Below are positions 24,249-33,039 of a stretch of DNA of 64,000 nt, in pieces (position 1 is the first letter of the stretch; every line of letters starts with the position of its first letter). Under the pieces are notes generated by a model. It was not told the origin of the DNA, did not search any database, and saw nothing but the letters and a program-made list of their open reading frames with translations. The stretch lies in the NCBI RefSeq assembly GCF_000518805.1, contig NZ_JAEH01000001.1, positions 280,045 to 344,044 of the forward strand, given 5' to 3'. The position numbers were made by a program, and so were the translations under genes. The stretch is from Shewanella waksmanii ATCC BAA-643 (GTDB lineage: Bacteria > Pseudomonadota > Gammaproteobacteria > Enterobacterales > Shewanellaceae).

Positions 24249-25313
24249 CTAGTCGGCGAGCTTCATCAATGTCAATCGCCACCTTTGTATCAATGCCGGC
24301 CAACTTTGCGCAACACGCTGCCGAGCATCGGATGAAATGGCAAGACTTTGTGGTCGGCTTTCTCTGGCTTGCAACTGGTTAACAGTTTGCGATATCGCAG
24401 CAGCAAACGCCACTGGGGTCATCGCGGTAAAACGTGGCCAAGCCTGAACCAGATTTGCTGCCAGCAAATAATCTACCTGCTCAGGCAAACCATCGGCTAG
24501 GGATATCATCACAGGTTTTCCTGCTAGCAGCGATTCCATACACGTTAAACCAAACGGTTCCCATCTGGATGGGATTGCGACTATGTCGACCTGTTGCATG
24601 AACAGCGCAATGTCGTCAACTTTACCAATGAACTCAATATTGTCCGAATCTTCGGCCAATGCACGTAGCTGTGCATATTGCGGCCCTTCACCGGCAATTT
24701 TTAACTGTACTAGGGCAGGATCAAGCAAAGTGGCTGCTTGCACTAAAATATCAAAGCCTTTTTGTTGATTAAATCTGCCGTAAGCCCCAACAACTAATGG
24801 TTGTTCAAGCGGCTTAGGCGTAACGGCAAGAAGGTTTAATCGCTGACATCCTTGCCCCACAAAAATCAGTCTATCAGCGCTTATCAATTGCTGCTCTAGC
24901 ATCCACAAGCGTTGTGAAACTGAGATACAAAGCACTCTATCGACACTGCGATACATCAACTTTAGCATCCAATAAAATCGCTTTGGTGTCTTAACATTAT
25001 GTTCCACGAAGCCACGACTATAGTGATGCTCTTGCAGTGCGATACGTCCAGAAAAGCACAATCTAAGCAATAAAGTGAACCCGATACGGCTCCAATTAGC
25101 AGCGTAATGTAGGCAGATAATATCAGCTTGATGCTGCTTTATCGCACGCAGCGCTCGCCACCATTGCCGAGGAGAACGAAAACAGACACACAAGCTGGCA
25201 AAGTCATACTCTGTATTTAGCTCACTTTCCATTAAGCTTGCCAAGGCAACGTTCACCCCGCCCATGGCCAGGTCGTCCACTAAATGGAGTACTTTTGCTT
25301 GCTTGTTGCCCAT
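24249..25313 (-). CDS. Family-4 glycosyltransferase
   Basis: A 354-residue GT-B enzyme. The N-terminal half starts KVLHLVDDLAMGGVNVALASL, usual for GT4. The C-terminal half has VVGAYGRFNQQKGFDILVQA, AGEGPQYAQL and the E-x7-E motif in WEPFGLTCMES. It would transfer a sugar from a nucleotide donor, probably in polysaccharide or glycolipid synthesis. It stands alone, without other sugar genes, so the acceptor is unknown. The start ATG is preceded by AAGGCGAT. Confidence 0.9.
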   Translation of the reverse strand: MGNKQAKVLHLVDDLAMGGVNVALASLMESELNTEYDFASLCVCFRSPRQWWRALRAIKQHQADIICLHYAANWSRIGFTLLLRLCFSGRIALQEHHYSRGFVEHNVKTPKRFYWMLKLMYRSVDRVLCISVSQRLWMLEQQLISADRLIFVGQGCQRLNLLAVTPKPLEQPLVVGAYGRFNQQKGFDILVQAATLLDPALVQLKIAGEGPQYAQLRALAEDSDNIEFIGKVDDIALFMQQVDIVAIPSRWEPFGLTCMESLLAGKPVMISLADGLPEQVDYLLAANLVQAWPRFTAMTPVAFAAAISQTVNQLQARESRPQSLAISSDARQRVAQSWPALIQRWRLTLMKLAD

Positions 25314-25480
25314 ATCGCCTTCCCCTAGCCCAACACATAGTATCTATCAGCAGAAAGTTCACATGAGGCCTCAGCCCCATTGACTATATGGCCAATGTAA
25401 CATAGAAAAAGATTAACGTATTGAGCTAGGAAGAAGGAAAAGTAGCCACAAAGGCTATTTTTTAAAGCAGCTAAACTGAG

Positions 25481-26017
25481 TTAGTTTCGAATAAAGTCCA
25501 GCAGATGCAGCGCGGCAAAAATCACGTGTAATGCTAAGAAACCCATTAACCCTTTGGCGGCCATAATGTGGTAGTTGCGCCACATCAGCGCATCGGTCGT
25601 ACCTTGCAATACAAACCACATTGCGCCAGTTATTCCCACCGCTACCATAATCAGCATACCAAGGCCTTCCACACAACTGAACAAGCCACGCCCGCCCGCT
25701 TGTGGTAGCCTGCCTTTGAAAAGGCCTTTGATGTCTTGAAGTAATTGTGAAAAATCCAGCGTTAGCCAAGGAAAATACTGACGCCACTTATTACCCATGA
25801 CATTGGTTACTAAGAAGGTAACAGCAATAAAGCAGGCCAACAAACCCAGATAAACATGGGATATATCCCAAAAAGAGGCGTTTTTACGCAGCGCTCGCCC
25901 CATCATCAAGTAGCCACTTGTTGGCAATAAAAACAAACATAACACAATCAGTAATAGGTGCTGACGCTCCAGATACTGAGAGATAACCCGCTGAATGAGT
26001 GAACGGTTTGCAGCCAT
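25481..26017 (-). CDS. Cytochrome b561-type membrane protein
   Basis: A 178-residue protein of four hydrophobic segments with histidines placed to bind b haem: RQHLLLIV in the first, ISHVYLG in the second, NYHIMAAKG and LALHVIFAALH in the last two. This is the general plan of bacterial b561 and formate-dehydrogenase-gamma-like subunits. It lies 36 bases after hemG on the same strand, with AAGGA before its start, and so may be cotranscribed. It could shuttle electrons to or from menaquinone, in keeping with HemG, but that partnership is inferred from position only. Confidence 0.8.
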   Translation of the reverse strand: MAANRSLIQRVISQYLERQHLLLIVLCLFLLPTSGYLMMGRALRKNASFWDISHVYLGLLACFIAVTFLVTNVMGNKWRQYFPWLTLDFSQLLQDIKGLFKGRLPQAGGRGLFSCVEGLGMLIMVAVGITGAMWFVLQGTTDALMWRNYHIMAAKGLMGFLALHVIFAALHLLDFIRN

Positions 26018-26053
26018 ATTTATCCTTGATTATCGACAAGCCATTGGCGCTAT

Positions 26054-26575
26054 TTACAGTGCCATTAATTGCTGTGCATAGCGATCAACTTTTTGCCAAT
26101 CAGTATACTCAACATTAGTATTTGCATCGATAGGGCCCTTAGTGATCCACATGATAAATCGGATAATATTCCGATCCATCGCGTTATAACCTTGGTAATT
26201 CAAATTGCCACCGAACACTTCTAACAAATTTGGCCGCCAAGGTGTTTTAGCTAAAAACGCTTGCATATAGGGATTAGTTTCAGCCGTATTTTTTGCCGGC
26301 TTTCTCGCCACTAAGCTCACCGAGAAAAAGCTCGTCGCTTTCTGCTCAAGCACAGTTTGTTGTTCAGTGATGAAATCATACAAACCGGGTGTATGCTTAC
26401 CGTGCCGAATGCTGGCCCCGAGTACCACCTTATCAAACTCATCCAATGCCGGAGCCTGTTCTAAAGTTGCCGTAGTCACTTGGTGACCCTGCTCAATAAG
26501 CTTTTCAGCTAAGTAATTGGTTACTTTCAGGGTCTGACCATGCACGCTGGAATAAATAATAATAAATTTGCTCAC
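26054..26575 (-). CDS. hemG: Menaquinone-dependent protoporphyrinogen IX dehydrogenase
   Basis: A 173-residue flavodoxin-fold protein. The FMN-binding loop is IYSSVHGQTLKV, and the HemG-type insert holds WRPNLLEVFGGNLNYQGYNAMDRNIIRFIMW, which is diagnostic. HemG oxidises protoporphyrinogen IX to protoporphyrin IX in the last-but-one step of haem synthesis and passes electrons to quinone, at the inner face of the membrane. The start is GTG 26575 with a weak upstream GAGGCGAG. Length is as in E. coli (181). Together with the many c-type cytochromes in the window it fits a haem-rich cell. A CRP/FNR-type site lies about 70 bases upstream. Confidence 0.93.
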   Translation of the reverse strand: MSKFIIIYSSVHGQTLKVTNYLAEKLIEQGHQVTTATLEQAPALDEFDKVVLGASIRHGKHTPGLYDFITEQQTVLEQKATSFFSVSLVARKPAKNTAETNPYMQAFLAKTPWRPNLLEVFGGNLNYQGYNAMDRNIIRFIMWITKGPIDANTNVEYTDWQKVDRYAQQLMAL

Positions 26576-26637
26576 TCTCGCCTCTAAAAATAACTACAAT
26601 TGATAAACTTATCATAATAGATAATTGCCAATATTTA

Positions 26638-26653
26638 CTTGAATCAGATCACA
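26638..26653. promoter_or_regulatory. CRP/FNR-type site upstream of hemG
   Basis: CTTGAATCAGATCACA is an imperfect CRP-family dyad (right half TCACA-like, left half TTGA). It lies about 70 bases before the hemG start. It is weaker than the sites at 3986 and 30481. Confidence 0.4.
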
Positions 26654-27338
26654 AGCACTTTGGCTTATCTTGGCATTAATTTAATCTCTATCACATAACA
26701 CTATCAATTAATTAAACAGAGTATTAATGCGCTATATTTTTGCCTAGTGATCGTATTATTTTAGCTACAGCAACATGCGCTAATATCTAACACTATAGCC
26801 TGGTATTTGTTATCGAGATATGCCTACCAACTAATTGATTTATCGTGTCCATGTACTCAGAAAATCGCTCGCCAGTGTCGGCTAAACCCAGCAGCAAAAC
26901 CCTATGATGTCGTCGCTGTTTACTTAAAAGATATTGCCTGTGACTAGCAGCAAGTATCGCCCGGCTCATTGCACCTGACACGTCACACCAAGAGGCTGTA
27001 TTTAGCAGCCGCGATGCAGCATTGATCGCTCAATTTGCCTGGCACGCTCAGTGCTAAGGCAAACAGAGTGCGGCGCTATTTCGCGAACTAACCATGAGAA
27101 AACAAAGGGGGAAGCACAAGTACTGTTACCAAAAAAGCCACCCTAGTACTGAGTGGCGAACCCATTTGGAGGTTGGGTGCACACCCTTAGGCAGATTAAG
27201 AGGTGTGCAAAGTAGTTGCGCTAAAATGGCATCCTGCCCAATCACTTCCTTGTTAATTCGACGAAATGACAACTGTCATCCCTTCGATCTATCGCCTGAT
27301 GAGAGGCTGATTTTCACTTTGAATTTTAACTAATTAGC
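26654..27338. other. Long intergenic stretch without a confident gene
   Basis: About 680 bases between hemG and the tetrahaem cytochrome gene. Two short frames, 26793-26981 (leftward) and 27094-27333 (rightward), have neither ribosome sites nor recognisable domains. GCACACC (about 27179) and GGTGTGC (about 27201) could form a hairpin. The stretch could be a decayed gene, but I find nothing to name. Confidence 0.35.
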
Positions 27339-27363
27339 GCACCCACTACCGTTAAGTGGGTGC
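27339..27363 (-). terminator. Hairpin after the nrf-type operon
   Basis: GCACCCACT (27339-27347) pairs with AGTGGGTGC (27355-27363) around seven bases, 19 bases beyond the tetrahaem cytochrome gene. There is no long T-run on the leftward strand, so termination strength is uncertain. Confidence 0.5.
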
Positions 27364-27381
27364 AACTTGGTGGAAAGGAAT

Positions 27382-27672
27382 CTAATGACAATCTGCACAC
27401 GTATCATTAGGGTCTTTTTCATCATGCACGATATGACATGTTCCGCAATCAAGTACACCATCATGTTGCTGATGAATTTCCCCCTCGATACTATCTAATC
27501 CCCCATGACAATCGATACAAGTTTGGTTTTCATAGGCCATATCTGCAGAAGGCTCTCCGTTCATATGACAAGCTTCACATCCAGCCATTTCCGTATGCGT
27601 ATCTGCAATTGAATCTGCAAGCGCTGCACCTGAGAAACTGAGTAAAATGGATAGTCCTAAAACTTTTAGCAT
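27382..27672 (-). CDS. Small periplasmic tetrahaem cytochrome c
   Basis: A 96-residue precursor: signal peptide to about residue 19 (ALAD), then four CxxCH motifs (CEACH, CIDCH, CGTCH, CADCH) in a mature protein of about 77 residues, the last motif being the C-terminus. Haem density, size and spacing resemble the small tetrahaem cytochromes (CctA/STC) of Shewanella, which carry electrons across the periplasm between quinol oxidases and terminal reductases. The start has AGGAG seven bases upstream. It is the last gene of the leftward nrf-type operon, 20 bases after nrfD, an addition not seen in the E. coli nrf operon. Confidence 0.92.
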   Translation of the reverse strand: MLKVLGLSILLSFSGAALADSIADTHTEMAGCEACHMNGEPSADMAYENQTCIDCHGGLDSIEGEIHQQHDGVLDCGTCHIVHDEKDPNDTCADCH

Positions 27673-27692
27673 GGTTAACTCCTAAATAATGA

Positions 27693-28634
27693 TTAAGCTA
27701 CCGTCATCTGGCCGGTATAAAGAATGAAATTACGCAGCAGTAGTACACCAAATAAGCTGCAGCTTGCTGTGATAGCAACATAAGAGAATTTACGTTTGGC
27801 TGATGCTGTCATGAATAAGTTGAATGCCAATGGCATGGCTAAGCCAACCACCACCACTCCGCCCCAGAAGATCCAACCCCAGAAGCCTTCTCCAATTGCA
27901 TTGAGAGCAGCTGCCTGACTTTGTCCACCGGTAAGTATTAGGCCAACAAAGAATGTAAATAGCAGGGCTAATTCAAGTAAAATTAACGGAATTTCAATGT
28001 TGTGAATGAAATGCACTTCTTTACCATCTGGGTTGCCTTTCATTAACACACCACCTAACAAGGTACCTGCGGCGCCTGAAGAAATACCTGAAATCAAGAA
28101 CAACAGCGGTAGCACTGGGTTATTGAGCATCGGGAAGGTTGTTAGTGCTGATAGCAGGAAGCCTGTGTATGCACCTAAACCTAATGCTAATATCACCAAC
28201 AAGCCGGTAATCGTCGCCTCCCACTTGGTGAAAGCATTCAGAACTTTATCAACCACTGGCCAGCGGTTATTGCACCATTTAAGGATTGGCTCTTTGAATA
28301 AACAGGCCAACCAGGCAAACAAAGCGACTTGATAAATCAGTAGCACGGCGACACCGATAGACATCACCGACGTTGGGTTATAGAAAACCAATATTTTCCA
28401 AAAATCGAAAGGCTTGGTTAAATCGATGACCAAAATACCTAGGCCTGCAAATACCGCAAGAGGGGCAATTAAACAAGCCGCCCTTACAAAACTAGACTTG
28501 TAGGCGTTCTTGCCTAACTTAAAGTGCTTTAGCAGTACCGCAAAGCAGATTGCCCCAGCAGAAATGCCTGCTAAAAATAGGTAAATAGCAATTGGCCAGT
28601 GCCAAACTAAACTGTCAAAGTGGAATGGGCTCAT
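27693..28634 (-). CDS. nrfD: NrfD/PsrC-type quinol-oxidising membrane subunit
   Basis: A 313-residue integral membrane protein with eight or nine helices, starting with LVWHWPIAIYLFLAGISAGA, a typical NrfD opening. The family takes electrons from menaquinol and hands them to a partner iron-sulfur protein. Length equals E. coli NrfD (318). It overlaps the upstream nrfC stop by four bases (ATGA), so translation is coupled. With NrfC and NrfB it forms an electron pathway; psr- or sir-type alternatives are possible, but the NrfC neighbour is closest to E. coli NrfC. Confidence 0.9.
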   Translation of the reverse strand: MSPFHFDSLVWHWPIAIYLFLAGISAGAICFAVLLKHFKLGKNAYKSSFVRAACLIAPLAVFAGLGILVIDLTKPFDFWKILVFYNPTSVMSIGVAVLLIYQVALFAWLACLFKEPILKWCNNRWPVVDKVLNAFTKWEATITGLLVILALGLGAYTGFLLSALTTFPMLNNPVLPLLFLISGISSGAAGTLLGGVLMKGNPDGKEVHFIHNIEIPLILLELALLFTFFVGLILTGGQSQAAALNAIGEGFWGWIFWGGVVVVGLAMPLAFNLFMTASAKRKFSYVAITASCSLFGVLLLRNFILYTGQMTVA

Positions 28635-29320
28635 AATTTGATTTCTCCCTCTTGCGAAGCAATACGGAACACTTTAGGGCGAGTACCCAGTTCAGTCTTG
28701 CTGCGATAATTCGGTGTCGCTTTAAGTACTTCTACCACTTGTGAGTGTGGGTCTTTAAGGTCACCAAATGTCAGTGCTTTTGTAGGACAAGCTTCAACAC
28801 AAGCAGGCTGCCGCCCCTCTTTCAAGCGAGTTTCTTTACAGAAATCACATTTGTCAGCAGCTTTAGTGACAGGGTTGATAAAACGAATCTGATATGGGCA
28901 AGCGGCAATGCAATACAAACAGCCCACACATTTCCATTCATCGACACTGACAATACCGGTGCTTGGGTCATGGTATGCGGCACCTGTGGGGCAAACATTC
29001 ACACAAGGTTTGCCTTCACACTGCTGGCAAGACTTGCGGGTAAAACGATAGAATTGATTTGGGTATTCGCCAAACGGACCTTCACGCTCAATCTCTAAAC
29101 GACTCACGCCATCAGGTACATCATTGGCTTCACGGCAAGCAACTGAACAAGCATCACAGCCTATGCATTTGTTTTCATCATGAATCAGTGCGTACTTACA
29201 GTTGGTCTCATTTTTATCTTTATGAGCATTAGACTTAGCGATACCAAGGCCCGATACGCAGGCTACGCCAAAGGCTGATGCACATGCCCCTTTTATAAAT
29301 TGTCTTCTTTCTTTTTTCAT
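28631..29320 (-). CDS. nrfC: NrfC-type four-cluster ferredoxin subunit
   Basis: A 229-residue protein with a twin-arginine-type signal (ERRQFIKGACAS) and four [4Fe-4S] cysteine sets: CIGCDACSVAC, CQQCEGKPCVNVC, CVGCLYCIAAC and CDFC with CVEAC. Long blocks match E. coli NrfC, such as KSCQQCEGKPCVNVCPTGA, ACPYQIRFINPVTK and CPTKALTFGDL. It would carry electrons from NrfD to the pentahaem NrfB on the periplasmic face. It overlaps nrfD by four bases and lies 16 bases downstream of nrfB. Confidence 0.95.
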   Translation of the reverse strand: MKKERRQFIKGACASAFGVACVSGLGIAKSNAHKDKNETNCKYALIHDENKCIGCDACSVACREANDVPDGVSRLEIEREGPFGEYPNQFYRFTRKSCQQCEGKPCVNVCPTGAAYHDPSTGIVSVDEWKCVGCLYCIAACPYQIRFINPVTKAADKCDFCKETRLKEGRQPACVEACPTKALTFGDLKDPHSQVVEVLKATPNYRSKTELGTRPKVFRIASQEGEIKL

Positions 29321-29336
29321 TGTTATATCCTCCTAA

Positions 29337-29807
29337 TTATTTGCTTTCATGACAGCTAACACATGACGCGATGCGTTTGCTTTCACTAATGCCAATAATT
29401 GGATCGACTTCTGGGTGAAGTTGGTGACAGCCAGCACAGTTGACTTTGTTCGAGTGAACATTGTGAGTCCAGTCTGCCTCGGACAACTCTTGTTGATCAT
29501 GGCATGACATGCACGCTGCAGTTTGCTGCTCAACTGTAGCCGGAGAAGACTGGCTGAAGCCGATAAGATCTGACTCACCACGAGGATGTTTACCTTTATC
29601 GCCATGACAGTCTTGGCAAGTTTGTCCCAAGGCATCGTTTGCATGCAAACCGTACATATTGCCGTTCTTCTTATGGCACATAATGCATTGGCGATTTTGG
29701 TTCATTTTTAGTTCTGACGTTTCTGCTTTGACCATCGGCGAGCTGAAACTAAATACCACCAAAATGGAGGTCAGCAAAGGAAGGGCTATTTTAGAGATTT
29801 TGGACAT
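29337..29807 (-). CDS. nrfB: NrfB-type pentahaem cytochrome c
   Basis: A 156-residue precursor with signal peptide to about residue 28 (VKAE) and five CxxCH motifs: CIMCH, CQDCH, CMSCH, CAGCH and CVSCH. Five haems and an order just before nrfC identify it as NrfB, the soluble electron donor to NrfA; E. coli NrfB is 188 residues, so this one is compact. The unusual part is that nrfA is not next in line: the catalytic subunit is at 2121-3860. The start follows GAGTCC-type sequence weakly. Confidence 0.9.
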   Translation of the reverse strand: MSKISKIALPLLTSILVVFSFSSPMVKAETSELKMNQNRQCIMCHKKNGNMYGLHANDALGQTCQDCHGDKGKHPRGESDLIGFSQSSPATVEQQTAACMSCHDQQELSEADWTHNVHSNKVNCAGCHQLHPEVDPIIGISESKRIASCVSCHESK

Positions 29808-29891
29808 AATGAGTCCTCACATTATTCAGTGATACAATTTATTCTTTTGAAGGATTTGAGTACTGAGGTGGACCCTCAGTACTCAATAACA

Positions 29892-30401
29892 CTATGCAGC
29901 GAGAGAATTACGGATGAGGGATTCATCACATTGCTGGTTCTGTGCAAGGTGAATCACTTTAATTCCTACTTCTGCTAAGGAGTGGTCGATAAAGTCATTG
30001 TTTTCAGGTGAATTGTGCTGAGGATCAGTAATCACCAATTTAACGGCAGAGTTATCATCAACCACAACATAGTCAAGGTGACAGTGTCTTAAATGCTGGT
30101 GTGCATCCTCTGGTTTATCCGTTTTATCAATGTCGACTATGCTGTCCATTGAAGTGCCATATAGAATGTTATATTTCCCCTTGGCAACAGTGTTAACGAT
30201 GTTGTTTAGATTATTGAAGAATCCAACCGGTTTGTTCGCAATTTTTTCTGGGTTTAATTTAATATTAACTCCCACATTCTCTACATTGCTTGTTTTGAAA
30301 AACTTTATACATGTCATAGTAAATATCACTAAAACAAAAGGTACAACAATAAGCAGTACAAAGTAGACAAAAGCATAGCTTAATATGACTGATGTGTTCA
30401 T
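29892..30401 (-). CDS. DUF2726-like membrane protein heading the nrf-type operon
   Basis: A 169-residue protein: one N-terminal helix (AFVYFVLLIVVPFVLVIFTM), then a cytoplasmic part whose second half resembles the DUF2726 nuclease-like fold (HCHLDYVVVDDNSAVKLVITDP, later GIKVIHLAQN). The acidic catalytic residues of related PD-(D/E)XK folds are not clearly conserved, so it may be non-catalytic. The start at 30401 has GGAGG five bases upstream. It is the first gene after the FNR-type box and 84 bases before nrfB. No known nrf locus that I recall has such a leader gene, and its role is unknown. Confidence 0.7.
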   Translation of the reverse strand: MNTSVILSYAFVYFVLLIVVPFVLVIFTMTCIKFFKTSNVENVGVNIKLNPEKIANKPVGFFNNLNNIVNTVAKGKYNILYGTSMDSIVDIDKTDKPEDAHQHLRHCHLDYVVVDDNSAVKLVITDPQHNSPENNDFIDHSLAEVGIKVIHLAQNQQCDESLIRNSLAA

Positions 30402-30480
30402 AAACGCCTCCAAACTTTCATTAATTATTAAGTTTATATTTAAAGCACATTCAGTATTTCCCCACTCGGCATTACAAACA

Positions 30481-30494
30481 TTGATTTAAATCAA
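30481..30494. promoter_or_regulatory. Perfect FNR-type box upstream of the nrf-type operon
   Basis: TTGATTTAAATCAA matches the consensus TTGAT-N4-ATCAA at all ten positions. It lies about 80 bases before the start of the first gene (30401), the right distance for activation. It could also be read by CRP, whose consensus overlaps. Confidence 0.85.
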
Positions 30495-30919
30495 TTAATG
30501 GATAGGGCGATAACTTTCATACCCAAATATATCGAATGAGGTTATTTATTAAAATTTACATTTTGAAAATTTTAAAATTAATTTTTTGAAATGCAATTTT
30601 AAAATATCTAAACCTTTTATTTTCACAGTGAAAGAACAGTTATGCAGAAAACAAAAAACCAAAATACACAATAAGCAATAGCAAACTTAAAATCCAACAA
30701 AATAATTACTTAATGGTTTTTAGGTTATTTTTAAGGTAAGTAAATACAGTAAACTCCATATAAAATACCAGTATTACCAGATTCAACTAATAACTATAAA
30801 AATTATGAATAACTTAATAAGCGACACAGCATGCATTTCTAAAAAGTAATTAAAATAAAACAACAAAAACAATTACAAATTATGTATTGTATTAATGTAC
30901 CAACTTTGGAGGAATGCAG
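30495..30919. other. Very AT-rich divergent regulatory region
   Basis: About 425 bases between the FNR-type box and the rightward LysR-type gene, distinctly AT-rich. No frame is convincing. The AT content could reflect H-NS-type silencing or simply a regulatory region. No NarP-type heptamer pair was found here. Confidence 0.4.
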
Positions 30920-31885
30920 ATGAGAGATATTAGCTTTAGCAACTTGGACTTATTAAGTATCAACATCCTAGTAAACCTCTACGAATACAAATCAGCAACA
31001 TATGTATCAAATAAGCTGAATGTTCCAGCCCCCAAAATTAGCCGATGCCTTAAACATGCACGTGAAATTTTTGGCAACGAATTATTCATACGAAAAAAAT
31101 ATGGCTTAATTCCAAATGAGTTCGCAGGAAAGGTATACCCTATTGCCAAGCAAATTCTAGAGTGCTCGAATAACTTACAGCAACTCAATGGCGAGGTATT
31201 AGCAGAGCACGTTCATGACTTCGAAATTGTTGCCCCAGATCTTGTGTCGTTTCCTTTTCCGAAGATGTTGCTGACATCAATTAGGGATGCAGGAAAAGAA
31301 GTTAACTTTAATATCTCTCCTTGGAGTAAGTCATCACTTAAACATATTGTGTCCGGTGATATAGATATCGGTCTTTGTTGCTGTAAAACCGTAGCTAACT
31401 TAGAGACCATTGATGAGAATTTGGCTATTGTTCCACTAGAAAAGCTCAATAAACTGTTTTTAATTTGCGATGATGATCACCCCATCCTAAAGGAAGATAT
31501 CACTCTGGAGTCCATTGCAAAGTATCCCTATGTCAATAGCAACATAGGGGATGCTGAACAAAGACTAAGTACCTTTCAGGAGTATTGCTGCATCAATAAC
31601 ATCCCACTGAATACCGAAATGGACCTTAACGGCGTATCCAGTTTGTTTGAATATTTAAGAAAGACTGATGCAGTTGCCCTACTGCCATACAGCTCTATTT
31701 ACAATGTAATTAATTCCACTCCGGGCTTACATGCGTGTCAATTGGCAAAGGTTGAGTCAGAAAGGCTTTATATGGAGATAAAAGCGCCGACACTGTACAT
31801 GATTTACAATAGAAACAATCATAAAATGAACTTTCACTGGCTGTCCGATAGACTGCAAGATCTAGTACATACCGCACTGCACTAG
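30920..31885 (+). CDS. LysR-type transcriptional regulator, first of a related pair
   Basis: A 321-residue protein. The N-terminal winged helix-turn-helix includes SATYVSNKLNVPAPKISRCLKHARE, followed by ELFIRKKYGLIPNE, the normal LysR-type linker position. The remainder is an effector-binding domain (IDIGLCCCKT). The start at 30920 has GGAGG seven bases upstream, better than the Met at 30914. It is divergent from the nrf-type operon, the classical place for a regulator of it. It shares unusual stretches with the gene at 31955-32953, so the two are paralogues. The effector is unknown; three consecutive cysteines in the effector domain are noteworthy. Confidence 0.88.
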   Translation: MRDISFSNLDLLSINILVNLYEYKSATYVSNKLNVPAPKISRCLKHAREIFGNELFIRKKYGLIPNEFAGKVYPIAKQILECSNNLQQLNGEVLAEHVHDFEIVAPDLVSFPFPKMLLTSIRDAGKEVNFNISPWSKSSLKHIVSGDIDIGLCCCKTVANLETIDENLAIVPLEKLNKLFLICDDDHPILKEDITLESIAKYPYVNSNIGDAEQRLSTFQEYCCINNIPLNTEMDLNGVSSLFEYLRKTDAVALLPYSSIYNVINSTPGLHACQLAKVESERLYMEIKAPTLYMIYNRNNHKMNFHWLSDRLQDLVHTALH

Positions 31886-31898
31886 CGCTTTTAGAATC

Positions 31899-31940
31899 AA
31901 TAGCAAAAAGCCATTAGATGACTAATGGCTTTTTGCTATT
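31899..31940. terminator. Bidirectional terminator between the two LysR-type genes
   Basis: AATAGCAAAAAGCCATTAG (31899-31917) pairs over 19 bases with 31922-31940 around ATGA. T-runs lie inside both arms, so it would end transcripts from both sides. Confidence 0.92.
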
Positions 31941-31954
31941 TAATAAAACGAAGT

Positions 31955-32953
31955 TCATTTATAGCGGTTTATTTCAAAGGACTGAGTACTATTTATGTTT
32001 CTGTATAACTGTTGGCATAGCTTCAAGTTTTCTTTCATAATTTCAGACAGTAATGCAGCAAACTCATTTTTCTGAGTTTCATGAAATTGTAAATAGTGGC
32101 TCGGGTGACGCAAGTTCTCTATGTGCTTAAAGTGTTCTTTATAGAATTGAGTCATATCAATCAGCTCAATATCGTCGCGCTGCTTGCTTAGCTCATAAGG
32201 AAAAACCGAAGGCGCCCAGCATAAGTCATCAGAGTTAATTACCCTCTCAAACGCAACCAGTAGGCTCGATGTGATCAAGCTAATATCGACTTTCTTGTTG
32301 ATAGTTTCACCACAGCGGTCAACCAATTCTGTTAGCTCAGAAAGTGGTCCGTTGTTAATGAATACTAGTCTATGTTCAAGAATCGCCTCTAAGGTGATCT
32401 CCTGTTGCAAAATCGGATGACCTTTACGTACTGCCAAGAACCAGAACTCTACGTCTCCAAGTTTATTATTGATGATATGCTGGTTTTGCACCGGTCGAGC
32501 TGAAATACAAAAGTCTAACTTTCCCTGAACCATCAATTGTTCGACATTTTCGCCCCAGGGATGAATATCAACGGTATGACTCACGCCAAAGGCCTCACTC
32601 GCTTGTTCAATCGACTGTAAGATAAAAGTCGACATTTGCTCCGGTGCGCCAATATGCAACAGCCGGTGATATTCAGGCTTCGCATGAGCAACAATAGCCA
32701 TTTGGTCATAGGAAGCCACAATCTTTTTGGCCAAAGGATACAGGCGTTCAGCCATAGCATTAGGTTGCAATCCGTACTGCTGCCGAATAAATAACTCATT
32801 ATGGATCACTTCACGCATCGTGCTGAGTGCACGGCTTACCTTAGGCTGAGTACTATTAAGCTTTTCTGCTACAACACTGCCATTTTTAAATTCAAATAAG
32901 CCGATGAGCACCTTTAAAGTAAAGTAATCTAACCTTGATAGTTGTTTTAACAT
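31955..32953 (-). CDS. LysR-type transcriptional regulator, second of a related pair
   Basis: A 332-residue regulator with helix-turn-helix (GSVVAEKLNSTQPKVSRALSTMRE) and the same linker as its neighbour: ELFIRQQYGLQPN here against ELFIRKKYGLIPN there, with YPLAKKI against YPIAKQI. The C-terminal domain (HPILQQEITLEAI) also matches HPILKEDITLESI in the other protein. They face each other across one terminator. A perfect NarL/NarP palindrome lies 87 bases upstream of this start, which suggests that nitrate or nitrite controls this regulator. The gene may in turn control the nrf-type operon, but no target is proven. Confidence 0.88.
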   Translation of the reverse strand: MLKQLSRLDYFTLKVLIGLFEFKNGSVVAEKLNSTQPKVSRALSTMREVIHNELFIRQQYGLQPNAMAERLYPLAKKIVASYDQMAIVAHAKPEYHRLLHIGAPEQMSTFILQSIEQASEAFGVSHTVDIHPWGENVEQLMVQGKLDFCISARPVQNQHIINNKLGDVEFWFLAVRKGHPILQQEITLEAILEHRLVFINNGPLSELTELVDRCGETINKKVDISLITSSLLVAFERVINSDDLCWAPSVFPYELSKQRDDIELIDMTQFYKEHFKHIENLRHPSHYLQFHETQKNEFAALLSEIMKENLKLCQQLYRNINSTQSFEINRYK

Positions 32954-33039
32954 GAGTTTTTGACCAAATGAATTAAGTTACTTCGATTGTGAGAACTTAT
33001 CACAACAACTGCTGTCTTAACCTAGTTTAACTCACATAT

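Noticed and set aside
26793..26981. Leftward 62-codon frame in the long gap after hemG
   Set aside because: No ribosome site or domain; could be debris of an old gene but cannot be supported.
27094..27333. Rightward 79-codon frame before the tetrahaem cytochrome gene
   Set aside because: Composition is unlike the neighbours, no ribosome site, and it reads through the start of a hairpin.
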